Source: JAWLGZ01 sp041690635 (GTDB taxonomy: Bacteria; Pseudomonadota; Gammaproteobacteria; Thiohalomonadales; Thiohalomonadaceae). From it: 64,000 nt of DNA. The stretch lies in assembly GCA_041690635.1 (NCBI GenBank), contig JAWLGZ010000002.1:248001-312000 (forward strand). Direction: 5' to 3'. Below the pieces are notes generated by a model. It made no database searches, was not told the origin of the DNA, and saw only the letters and a program-made list of their open reading frames with translations. This document shows positions 45,363-52,917 of the stretch, one piece after another; the first letter of the stretch is position 1, and each line of letters begins with the position of its first letter. The position numbers and the translations under genes are program-made.

Positions 45363-45392
45363 TTCACCGCAGAGACACAGAGGACGCAGAGA
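45363..45392 (+). repeat. Dispersed CACCGCAGAG repeat, jetB-jetC spacer copy
   Basis: TTCACCGCAGAGACACAGAGG followed by ACGCAGAGA, just upstream of jetC. An inverted partner at 45466-45496 lies within the 3' end of jetB. The arrangement of two inverted copies around a short segment is the same as at 19069/19351. Confidence 0.75.
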
Positions 45393-45452
45393 ATGCAGTG
45401 TAGCTGCTGTTGCACGGGTCGCGGGCATCCTGCGTGGGCAGGTGATTCCTGA

Positions 45453-46133
45453 TCAGTGATCATCTTCCTCCGCGTCCTCTGCGTCCTCTGCGGTGAGTCC
45501 GTGCTCTTTCAGGGCCGCAAGCGCGTCGGCGCCAACGAAATCGACAATCATCGGGTGGATGCGCAGCCAGTTCTCGCCGCTGTCGATCGCCTCCTCCTGG
45601 CGGAAGTCGATGAGGCGCAACTGCCTGAGACGCTGGAACAGCCGCCGGCGCTCGGTGACCTTGTCCGGCAGGGCGCGCCCCAGCAGGTTTTTCATGGCAA
45701 TGCCGAGCGACTCGAACGACTCGGTGACAAACCCCTTCTCGTCCAGCTTGCCCTCGCGCAGTGCCTGGTCGTACTGCACCCGCAGCACCAGCAGCAGTGC
45801 CACCTCCTGCTGCGAAAGACGCGCCCGCAGGCTGCCGCCGAAGGCGTGGTCCGCCGCCCCCTCCATGCCGGGGAGCTGGCTGCCGGGCGGCAGCAGCCGC
45901 AGATATTCGAAGCGGCGGTCCAGATGCACCTGGATGCCGAACAGGTGGAGGAGTTCGCGCACACTCTCCTCGACGCGCAGGAAGCGGTCGTAGAGTTCGC
46001 GCTCGGTCTGGCTCTCGTCGCGGCAGATGACGCCGTAGTTGAGCAGCCGCACCAGCAGCTCGCGGAGCTCCTCCACCGTCACGGCAACCGGTTCGAGGCG
46101 TTGTTCCAGACAGTCGTTGAGTGTCGGTTCCAT
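45453..46133 (-). CDS. jetB: Wadjet system kleisin-associated subunit JetB
   Basis: A 226-residue DUF4194/MukE-like protein. It has helical N-terminal modules (VAVTVEELRELLVRLLNYGVICRDESQTERELYDRFLRVEESVRELLHLFGIQV) and winged-helix-like segments (RLSQQEVALLLVLRVQYDQALREG, DKVTERRRLFQRLRQLRLIDF). It ends HPMIVDFVGADALAALKEHG, where conserved sequence appears to stop. The last 14 residues, LTAEDAEDAEEDDH, are encoded by a dispersed repeat. The ATG at 46133 has no canonical Shine-Dalgarno sequence; a 7-bp tandem repeat fills the 66 bp back to the jetA stop. JetB bridges JetA and JetC. Confidence 0.88.
   Translation of the reverse strand: MEPTLNDCLEQRLEPVAVTVEELRELLVRLLNYGVICRDESQTERELYDRFLRVEESVRELLHLFGIQVHLDRRFEYLRLLPPGSQLPGMEGAADHAFGGSLRARLSQQEVALLLVLRVQYDQALREGKLDEKGFVTESFESLGIAMKNLLGRALPDKVTERRRLFQRLRQLRLIDFRQEEAIDSGENWLRIHPMIVDFVGADALAALKEHGLTAEDAEDAEEDDH
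45466..45496 (-). repeat. Dispersed CACCGCAGAG repeat encoding the JetB tail
   Basis: On the minus strand this reads TCACCGCAGAGGACGCAGAGG followed by ACGCGGAGGA, in frame with jetB, giving the acidic TAEDAEDAEE tail. It is the inverted partner of 45363-45392. The stop codon lies 11 bp beyond. Confidence 0.75.
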
Positions 46134-46136
46134 TGG

Positions 46137-46203
46137 TCACTTGTCACTTGTCACTTGTCACTTGTCACTTGTCACTTGTCACTTGTCACTTGTCACTTGT
46201 CAC
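46137..46203. repeat. Heptanucleotide tandem repeat (TTGTCAC)n between jetA and jetB
   Basis: TCAC followed by nine perfect copies of TTGTCAC (67 bp), reading as GTGACAA on the coding (minus) strand. It begins inside the jetA stop codon and ends three bases before the jetB ATG. Each unit contains the start-stop overlap GTGA. Copies are identical, so copy number may vary by slippage. In the jetA frame the array reads as GTG-ACA-AGT-GAC-AAG-TGA every 21 bp. Confidence 0.95.
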
Positions 46204-47654
46204 TGATCTTCATCCACCAGTTCGATAACGAACTCGTCGCTTGCGTCGTAGTAATCGGTGCGCACGACCTGGCCGGTCGGCTCCACCCGGAAGCGGTAAC
46301 TGCCGCTGCCCGCCATGCCCGCCTCGATGGCGTGGGCGGCGCGCAGCAGGTCGCGAGCGTCCCGCACCGGCAGGTTGCCGGTGCGCACCACGCGGCCGCC
46401 GGCCAGGGTCTCGACCAGGTACTCCCGAAGCTCACGATTGTTGAGGGCGAAGGCACGCTCCAGCGCCTGCTCCACGAACAGCCTGCGCCGCGCGGTCGGA
46501 TCATCCTCTGCGTCCCGCTCCACCGCGCTGTTCACCGTGCGCCGGGTTCGTCCTGCGTGCAGGCGCAGCGCCTCCGGATCGGCAAAGCCGACCTGAAGGG
46601 TGGCGAGCCGTTCGCCCGCACCGGCGAGCGCACTCCCGAACTCATCCTCCCCGGCGGCGGCCAGTTGCCGGCAGATACCGAGCAACTCGTTGCGCGCCGC
46701 GCCGGTGAAGGAGAGCTGGCGGATGATGAGGTCGGCGCGTCGGGTGAAGCCGTGCAGCGCCCGGCGCAGCGCAGGCAGCATCACCTCGCAGGCGGCGTGC
46801 AGGCGGGCATCGATGCCGTCGAGAATGGTGAGATAGAGGGAGCGCTTGCGGTCCTCGATCAGTTCCGGTGCCGCCCGGCGCAGTTCGCGCTCCGCCTCCG
46901 CCTTGAAGGCGCGCTGCTTGCGCCGTGCCTTGCCGATCAATTCGGCAATCTCATCCCGGTACTTCTCCACACTGTCGGCCGAGAGACGGACCGCCAGATC
47001 CGGCAGGAACCGCTTTTCCATGAAGTCGAAGAACTCGTCCGCGGCGCGCTGGACGATCTGCTGCGCCTCCACATCGCGCACCAGCTGCCGCTTGCGCTCG
47101 TCCAGCTCGGTGATGATATCGGAGAAGTCGGCGACGATGCGCTCCGAGTATTCGTAGGCATCAAGCAGGTCGTACACCTCGCCCCGTTCGAGGAACGAGC
47201 GCAGGGCGTTGCGGGTGTTGCGGGTGTTGCGGTGGCGGGTGCGGAAACGGCCGCCGGCGGTCTCCACCATCGGCTGGGTAAAGAGCCGCCCGACCCGGGT
47301 GAAGGCGTAGCTGCTCTGAAGCGTCGCCTCGTCCATCTGACGCTCCAGCCAGCCATGCTCCAGCAGCAGGTTGAGCACCCGGTTGGCCTGCTCCCGCTCG
47401 CCGCGCGGGCTCTCCACCTCGTCCTCACCATCCAGCAGCGGGGTGCGGGTGATCGCCTCGGCGAACAGTTCCACCACGGGCTCGCGGCCGAAGGCGCGGC
47501 TGTAGTCGGCGTGGGTGGTGTAGAGGCGACCGTAAAGGGCGCTGAGGCAGGCGACCACCTGCTCGCGGTACTTGCCGGTGAGCGGCCGGAAAAAGTGGGG
47601 GTGGTCTTCGGTGAAAAACATGCGGATTGCGGTCGTGTGGCTACCTGCACTCAT
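46200..47654 (-). CDS. jetA: Wadjet system kleisin-like subunit JetA
   Basis: A 484-residue protein of the JetA family (kleisin-like, MukF/MksF analogue). Features are MFFTEDHPHFFRPLTGKYREQVVACLSALYGRLYTTHADY, ANRVLNLLLEHGWLERQMDEATLQSSYAFTRVGRLFTQPM, and a central helical region with DFSDIITELDERKRQLVRDVEAQQIVQRAADEFFDFMEKRFLPDL. The C-terminal winged helix ends VRTDYYDASDEFVIELVDEDQ. The conserved start MFF is at 47621; the ATG at 47654 gives 11 more residues, and neither has a clear ribosome site. It is the first gene of jetABCD. The Wadjet subtype cannot be fixed without a profile search; the MFF start suggests the PF18982-like JetA class rather than DUF3375. Confidence 0.85.
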   Translation of the reverse strand: MSAGSHTTAIRMFFTEDHPHFFRPLTGKYREQVVACLSALYGRLYTTHADYSRAFGREPVVELFAEAITRTPLLDGEDEVESPRGEREQANRVLNLLLEHGWLERQMDEATLQSSYAFTRVGRLFTQPMVETAGGRFRTRHRNTRNTRNALRSFLERGEVYDLLDAYEYSERIVADFSDIITELDERKRQLVRDVEAQQIVQRAADEFFDFMEKRFLPDLAVRLSADSVEKYRDEIAELIGKARRKQRAFKAEAERELRRAAPELIEDRKRSLYLTILDGIDARLHAACEVMLPALRRALHGFTRRADLIIRQLSFTGAARNELLGICRQLAAAGEDEFGSALAGAGERLATLQVGFADPEALRLHAGRTRRTVNSAVERDAEDDPTARRRLFVEQALERAFALNNRELREYLVETLAGGRVVRTGNLPVRDARDLLRAAHAIEAGMAGSGSYRFRVEPTGQVVRTDYYDASDEFVIELVDEDQ

Positions 47655-48018
47655 TTCGAAGAGGTCGCGCGCGCCAGAAGGTCACTATCCTCCACACCTT
47701 ACCACCGAAGGGGGGGTTAACGCCCGTAGACCGGCGGGAGCCTCCCCACGTGCCGGCACCTCCGGTTCAGCGGCGGCATGAGCGCCCGGAGGGCCGGGCT
47801 CTCCTACGGGATACCCGCCCTCCGGATGAACGTACCATGCATCACAGGCGGAAGCGGCGGACCACTTCGTGAATCCTTTCGGTCCTGCGGGTCAGCTCCT
47901 CAAACTGGAGACGATTCGTTCAGGTATCCCCCACATCCTGTTTTTTCCAGAGAGGCCAAAAAACATCGGCGCGCGGAAAAATACCCGATATCGGTGGCAT
48001 CTACCACCGGCGCCAGGT
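47655..48018. other. GC-rich non-coding leader upstream of jetA
   Basis: There is no convincing gene in these 364 bp between the chemoreceptor gene and jetA, both on the minus strand. The segment 47690-47830 is very GC-rich and contains a perfect 6-bp hairpin GCCCGG-AGGG-CCGGGC (47784-47799), the palindrome GTGCCGGCAC near 47750, and several GGAG motifs. Near 48000 a CGGTGG/CCACCG hairpin followed by a short T-run on the minus strand could end the chemoreceptor transcript. Promoter elements for jetA were not recognised. Confidence 0.4.
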
Positions 48019-49650
48019 TCAGAACAATTCGATCTCATTCGAATCTTCGAGCGGCTTTGTCCTGGAATTCACCTCCCTCGGCGAGGGCGATCTGGAATCC
48101 CGGGAATCTGCCGCCGCGGGTGGGGTTTCGATGCCCCCGAGATGGAATCCGGCAACGGCGGTGGTCAGCCGGGCCACCAGGGCATCGAGGTCGTTCCCCA
48201 GATTGCGCATGGTCGTCGCATTGGACTCCGCCTGGCGGGTGGTCATGCGCAGGTTGACGCCGTTGCGATTGATGTCCGAAGCGACCTGGGTCTGGCGGGT
48301 CACCGCCTCCGAGACCTGCAGTGAAAGCTCTGCGATCCGGCCGGTTCCCTGGTCGATCTCAGACAGCGCGATAGCCATCTTTTCGACCTTGACCCGAGCC
48401 TCGCCCGCGTGGGCGCGACTCGCCTCCATGGCGGCACGCATCCGCTCCGCATTCATCTTCACCTCGCCCATGATGGCGACGATCTCTTCGGTGGACTCGC
48501 GGGTACGCACGGCGAGCCCGCGCACCTCGTCGGCCACCACCGCAAACCCGCGGCCCGCCTCTCCGGCGCGCGCCGCCTCGATGGCGGCGTTCAGGGCCAG
48601 CAGATTGGTCTGCTCGGAGACCTTATTGATGACGTCGAGTACGATACCGATGCGTTCCACGCTCTGTACCAGAGCCTCCATCTTGGCGGCATCGCCGGCA
48701 GCTTCCGTATCCAGCGTCTGCATGGCGGCGAGCGTCTCACTCATGACCGCCTGGCCCGCCTCGGTGTGGGCTCGGGCCCGGACAGCGATGTCGGAGGCGG
48801 CGTGGCTGTTCTCCTCGATGGTGCCGATATCCTCCTCAAGTGCCCCCAGGCGGCTGATGACATCCTCCACCTCGTCCTCTTGGCCGACCAGCCCGATGCG
48901 TGTGTTTTCGGCATTGGTCAGGAGACGTGCAGAGGCCTCCTTAAGCAGACCGGCGGCAGCGGCCACCTCGCGCAGCGCGTCATGCAATTTCCCCGTCAGT
49001 GCATTGAACCGGCGCGCAAGTGCGCCCGCCTCACCCCGGCCTTCCGGCACATTCCGGGTCAGATCCCCAGCACCGCGCAGAATGGCGTCTAGGCTGTCGC
49101 TCAGCCGATCGAGCGGACGCACGATGTAACCGATGACGACGAAGCCAAATACGATGGACACGGGCAGGGCGATGACCTGCATCAGCTTGATGTTGCGCTT
49201 GGCGGTCTCGATGACCTCGATGGTGGCCGCCGCACGTGCCTCGGTGATCTCGCGGGCCGCCCGCTCCAGGCCCCGTGCACTCTCGGAGGCCACCTGGCGC
49301 GCTCCTTCCGTGTCCACCTGACGCACCGCACGGACCGCCTTGTCGATGCGCTCATAGTGGAGCTTGATCGGGTCGGCTTGGCCGGGGTGGGCCGAGTTGA
49401 GTTCACCCCAATGTTTACTGACCCGGGACCAGTGGTTCGAAAGTTGCGCTGTGTCGCCCGCCAGATCACCCGCCGCCATACCGAGCCGGGCGACGGCATG
49501 TTCGAACGCCAGCGCCTCGGCCAACTCGTCATTCCAGCCGTGCCCCCAGATGGAGAGTGCCGCCAGCAGAAGGTTGGCGCCGACGATGATGGCGATCAGA
49601 TGACGCCGGATGCTGCCCGGCGCCCCGAAAAAACCAGAAGTATTATTCAT
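48019..49650 (-). CDS. Methyl-accepting chemotaxis protein
   Basis: A 543-residue transmembrane chemoreceptor. TM1 is near residues 18-38 (HLIAIIVGANLLLAALSIWG), and a short four-helix-like periplasmic domain of about 130 residues follows. TM2 is near 175-195 (VIALPVSIVFGFVVIGYIV), then a HAMP domain and a signalling domain with the hairpin tip SEQTNLLALNAAIEAARAGEAGRGFAVVADEVRGLAVRT. The C-terminus lacks an obvious CheR-tether pentapeptide (ends NEIELF). No chemotaxis partners are nearby. Its ATG has no strong Shine-Dalgarno sequence. The ligand is unknown. Confidence 0.93.
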   Translation of the reverse strand: MNNTSGFFGAPGSIRRHLIAIIVGANLLLAALSIWGHGWNDELAEALAFEHAVARLGMAAGDLAGDTAQLSNHWSRVSKHWGELNSAHPGQADPIKLHYERIDKAVRAVRQVDTEGARQVASESARGLERAAREITEARAAATIEVIETAKRNIKLMQVIALPVSIVFGFVVIGYIVRPLDRLSDSLDAILRGAGDLTRNVPEGRGEAGALARRFNALTGKLHDALREVAAAAGLLKEASARLLTNAENTRIGLVGQEDEVEDVISRLGALEEDIGTIEENSHAASDIAVRARAHTEAGQAVMSETLAAMQTLDTEAAGDAAKMEALVQSVERIGIVLDVINKVSEQTNLLALNAAIEAARAGEAGRGFAVVADEVRGLAVRTRESTEEIVAIMGEVKMNAERMRAAMEASRAHAGEARVKVEKMAIALSEIDQGTGRIAELSLQVSEAVTRQTQVASDINRNGVNLRMTTRQAESNATTMRNLGNDLDALVARLTTAVAGFHLGGIETPPAAADSRDSRSPSPREVNSRTKPLEDSNEIELF

Positions 49651-50039
49651 TTGATGACTACCAGTGCGTCCGCGCGACGGCTCGTTCCGGCATACGCATC
49701 GGCCTGTCCGCCTGGTGTAATGGAGTCCGTTTCCGCTCTGCGCTGCTGCTTGCCGAAGAGTCCGAGACTGGCGGAGACGCCTTCATTCAATGAGCATGAT
49801 GGGAGGGAGACCAGCACCCCCGTATGGAATGGGCGCGGCCGGCCGGGCGCAATTTTCTCAGGCCCGGCGGCTGGCCGCAATCACCGGCTGCAGACTTGTG
49901 TACCGTTTCACTCTCGGAGGCACTTTCAGGGCCCCGACAAGGCGCAGCGCGCCTCTTATTCGGCCATTTGGGGTGCAATACAATCCGTGTTCGACCATTA
50001 CAAGTGCCCTATACTGCCGCCTTTTGTGGGCAACCATCC
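49651..50039. other. Intergenic region with promoter of the RDD gene
   Basis: There are 389 bp between divergent chemoreceptor and RDD genes. A -10-like TATACT lies at 50011-50016, about 24 bp before the RDD ATG, without a good -35. The rest contains open frames of poor composition and no family similarity, so I call no gene here. The segment CTTGTGTACCGTTTC and GC-rich stretches near 49840 show no clear symmetry. Confidence 0.4.
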
Positions 50040-50489
50040 ATGACCGACAGTTCACTCACCCGCTGCGGACTTCCCCGGCGACTGGCCGCCATCCTGTATG
50101 ACACGATGCTGCTGCTCGCGGTGCTGTTCATCGCCACCGCACTGGTCATGCCGCTGACCGGGGGGGAGGCGGTAGGGGCAAACGATCCGTTTCTCAGCAC
50201 CTACCTGATCGGGGTCGCTTTCCTCTTTTTTGGAGGCTTCTGGACCCACGGCGGACAGACCCTGGGGATGCGCGCCTGGCGCATCCGGCTCCAGACCCGC
50301 GAAGGCCAGGCGATCACTTGGCGACACGCGGGGCTCCGCTTTCTGGTGGCAATCGTCTCCTGGGGCGTGGCGGGGCTGGGTTTTCTGTGGGCGCTGTTCG
50401 ACCGTGAGGGACTGACCTGGCACGACCGTGCCTCGGGAACGGTGCTGGTGGTACTTCCCAAAGGGGGTAACGTCAAGAGTCAAGAGTAA
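50040..50489 (+). CDS. RDD family membrane protein
   Basis: A 149-residue inner-membrane protein of the RDD family: CGLPRRLAAILYDTMLLLAVLFIATALVMP with the family R and D residues, a second span FLSTYLIGVAFLFFGGFWTHGGQTLGMRAWRIRL, and a third RHAGLRFLVAIVSWGVAGLGFLWALFDREGLTWHDRASGTVLVVLP. RDD proteins are small membrane proteins, some linked to ion or proton exchange; function here is unknown. The ATG at 50040 fits the start of homology. The last residues (VKSQE) are encoded by a GTCAAGA heptamer duplication. It is convergent with lptG. Confidence 0.88.
   Translation: MTDSSLTRCGLPRRLAAILYDTMLLLAVLFIATALVMPLTGGEAVGANDPFLSTYLIGVAFLFFGGFWTHGGQTLGMRAWRIRLQTREGQAITWRHAGLRFLVAIVSWGVAGLGFLWALFDREGLTWHDRASGTVLVVLPKGGNVKSQE
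50472..50485. repeat. Two copies of heptamer GTCAAGA at the RDD gene 3' end
   Basis: GTCAAGAGTCAAGA immediately precedes the RDD stop codon. It is similar in unit length and base composition to the GTGACAA array in the jet operon and to the pair at the pepA 3' end. Confidence 0.5.
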
Positions 50490-50563
50490 TCGCTGTGGTC
50501 GGGCCGGAGGTGAGGGCCGTCACCGCTCACGCTTCACCCATTACGCCTTTCAGATGACGCATT

Positions 50564-51625
50564 TCAGGCCACCCGCCGCATCAGCACCAGCCAAAGGGCG
50601 AAAACCACCAGCGTTGGCAGGGCCGCGCTGAGCAGGGGCGGCAGGCTGTAGAGGAGTCCCACCCGGCCGAAGATGCCGTTGAACATGTAAAAGCCGATAC
50701 CGAGCAGGCCGCCCACCATCACCCGCTGCCCGATACTCACCGTCCGTAGCGAGCCAAAGATGAGGGGAATCGCCAGCAGCACCATGCCGGCGGTGGCGAA
50801 CGGCGTGGTGATGCGGGTCCAGAACGCCAGTTCGTAACGTTCCGCATCCAGCCGGTTCTCCCGCAGGTACTCCATATACTCGTAGATATCCTGTATCGAG
50901 AGGTTCTCCGGCCGCACTGCCACGATGTCGATCACCTGTGGGGTGAGACCGGTATTCCAGGCCATCTCCGGTTCACTGCGTACGGAGATCCCCGTCTCCG
51001 CAATGGTGGTGATCCTGACCTCTTCCAACCGCCACTCGCCATTGCCGTACGCGCCCCGCTGCGCATGGACCGTTTCGGTCAATGCGTGGTCTGCCCCGAA
51101 GTGGTAGAGGGTGATGCCCTGTGCCGCGCCGCCCCGCAGCAGACTTCTCACATGAACGAAGGTCTGCCCTTCCCGCGCCCAGAGCCCCTCGCCGGTCGTG
51201 ATGAACTCCTCGGACAGTGCACGGGCACGCTCCGCGCTGGCGTACTTCTCCAGTGGCGGCGCAATCAGTTCCCCCACCGTCACCACCACCACCACCAGCA
51301 ACAGACCGACCTTGAGTATTGATCCCACGATACGCCGGGTGGAGACACCGGCAGCCTGGATGACCGTCAACTCACTGCTGCTGGCGAGCGCACCCAAGCC
51401 CAGCATGGAGCCCATCAGGGCGGCCAGAGGAAACAGCTGGTAGATCTGCCGCGGCATCAGCAGCAGGGCATATTGCAGCATGCCGGCAAAGGTGTAGCTA
51501 CCCTCCCCGACCCGTCGTAATTCACCCACCAGTGTGCTGAAGAAATAGAGGGTCAGGAGCACGAACATCACACTGGCAGTGCTTGCCACCACGGTACGGC
51601 CGATGTAGCGATCGATAAGCCTCAT
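50564..51625 (-). CDS. lptG: LPS export ABC transporter permease LptG
   Basis: A 353-residue inner-membrane permease. It starts MRLIDRYIGRTVVASTASVMFVLLTLYFF, typical of LptG, with three N-terminal spans, a periplasmic beta-jellyroll region (ARALSEEFITTGEGLWAREGQTFVHVRSLLRGG) and three C-terminal spans (FATAGMVLLAIPLIFGSLR, MVGGLLGIGFYMFNGIFGRVG). With LptF and the ATPase LptB it extracts lipopolysaccharide and passes it to the Lpt bridge. The ATG overlaps the lptF stop by 4 bp (ATGA). The downstream gene is convergent. Confidence 0.95.
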   Translation of the reverse strand: MRLIDRYIGRTVVASTASVMFVLLTLYFFSTLVGELRRVGEGSYTFAGMLQYALLLMPRQIYQLFPLAALMGSMLGLGALASSSELTVIQAAGVSTRRIVGSILKVGLLLVVVVVTVGELIAPPLEKYASAERARALSEEFITTGEGLWAREGQTFVHVRSLLRGGAAQGITLYHFGADHALTETVHAQRGAYGNGEWRLEEVRITTIAETGISVRSEPEMAWNTGLTPQVIDIVAVRPENLSIQDIYEYMEYLRENRLDAERYELAFWTRITTPFATAGMVLLAIPLIFGSLRTVSIGQRVMVGGLLGIGFYMFNGIFGRVGLLYSLPPLLSAALPTLVVFALWLVLMRRVA

Positions 51626-52710
51626 CGCCTGAGCAACCCGAGCAGCGGGCGGCTGGTAAGCCGCCGGGATTTCACCACGAGCACAACAATGACCGCCAGC
51701 ACCACCAGATGGACCCACCACAGGCCGAGCCACGGGTGCACCTGCTCCCGGGATATCCAGGAACGGCCCAGGGTCAACAGGTTGTAGTAGATGATGTAGA
51801 GCATGATGCCGGCGAACAGCTTGCTGTAACGGCCCTGGCGCGGATTGCTGCGGGCAAGCGGCACCGCGAGCAGTCCGAGCAGGAAGGCCGCGACAGGCAT
51901 GGCCAGGCGCCACTGAAGCTCCGCCTGCTCCGGCGGCCAGGCGGAACGGTACAGATACGGTGTTGGCAGGGCATCGGCGCCGAGCGCGGGAGCGGCCACC
52001 TCCGGCTCGGTCAGCCGCAGGCCGTGCTCCTCGAAACGGACAATGCGGAACTCCTCCTGCCCCGGAGTGCCCTCGTAACGGTAGCCGTTCTCCAGTACCA
52101 GATAACGGGTTCCGAGTTCAGAATCGTGCATCTGGTAGGCACTGGCTGCGGAGACGATCTCCAGCCGGCCGTTGTGCATGGCGCGGCCGAAGATGTTGAC
52201 CAGGCGCTCCTTGTCGGGGGAGGTCGCCTCCACGTAGACCAGCCCGCCCGATTGCGCCGTGTTGAAGCGGCCCGGCTCGATACCCTCAATGTCCGATCGG
52301 GCCGCCGCTTCCTGCACCAGGCGGTCGCCACTCGCCTCGGCCAGCGGTGCCAGCCACAGGGTGAGGAGGCCGGTCACCAGTGCGACCCCCAGCGATGCGT
52401 AGGCGGTCACCCGCAGCACGAGTGAAGGCTGAATGCCGCAGGCGAGCAGAGCGACCATTTCGCTGTCCCGATACAAACGGCCGAGCGCCAATAGCACCGA
52501 GAGGAAAAAGCTCAGGGAGAGGACAATATTGAGGTTCGCCACGCTCTTGTAGCCGAGCATGGCAAACATGATATCGGCCGGATAGCGCCCCTCGATGGTA
52601 TCGGAAAGGATGCGTACCAGTGTGCTGCTGAGGAAGATCAGCAGCAGGATCAGCGTGACACCCAGCAGGCTGTGCAGGATCTCGCGGAAGAGGTAACGCT
52701 GGATGATCAA
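51622..52710 (-). CDS. lptF: LPS export ABC transporter permease LptF
   Basis: A 362-residue permease. Homology begins at IIQRYLFREILHSLLGVTLILLLIFLSSTLVRILSDTIEGRYPADI, and the DSEMVALLACGIQPSLVLR coupling-helix region follows the second and third spans. The C-terminus has RLAMPVAAFLLGLLAVPLARSNPRQGRYSKLFAGIMLYIIYYNLL. The start is uncertain: a TTG at 52710 matches the usual protein start, while a TTG at 52764 would add 18 residues; neither has a good ribosome site. It is divergent from pepA, the conserved gammaproteobacterial arrangement, and translationally coupled to lptG. Confidence 0.93.
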   Translation of the reverse strand: MIIQRYLFREILHSLLGVTLILLLIFLSSTLVRILSDTIEGRYPADIMFAMLGYKSVANLNIVLSLSFFLSVLLALGRLYRDSEMVALLACGIQPSLVLRVTAYASLGVALVTGLLTLWLAPLAEASGDRLVQEAAARSDIEGIEPGRFNTAQSGGLVYVEATSPDKERLVNIFGRAMHNGRLEIVSAASAYQMHDSELGTRYLVLENGYRYEGTPGQEEFRIVRFEEHGLRLTEPEVAAPALGADALPTPYLYRSAWPPEQAELQWRLAMPVAAFLLGLLAVPLARSNPRQGRYSKLFAGIMLYIIYYNLLTLGRSWISREQVHPWLGLWWVHLVVLAVIVVLVVKSRRLTSRPLLGLLRR

Positions 52711-52917
52711 AACAGAAGGTCGCCGCCGAAGAAGCCAGTGCAAGGCGGCGTAAGTGTAACCCAACTTCCACGGGGAGTGGCGTCCCCGGGCGCCATCGAA
52801 ATTATGCCGTGGGTTGCGCCCTGTAGCGCCTGGGCTGATTAAGCTGGGTTAAGCTATAGGCATCCACGCCCGGACGGCCCGGGCCCCATGCGCCAGAACA
52901 CGATCTAAGGAGTTTCC

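Noticed and set aside
43459..45459. 666-codon frame antisense to jetC
   Set aside because: It is a shadow frame of the coiled-coil region of JetC; no start site or family signal.
46137..46203. 7-bp repeats considered as a CRISPR or plasmid iteron array
   Set aside because: Units are contiguous without spacers, no replication gene is nearby, and the array sits precisely between two operon genes.
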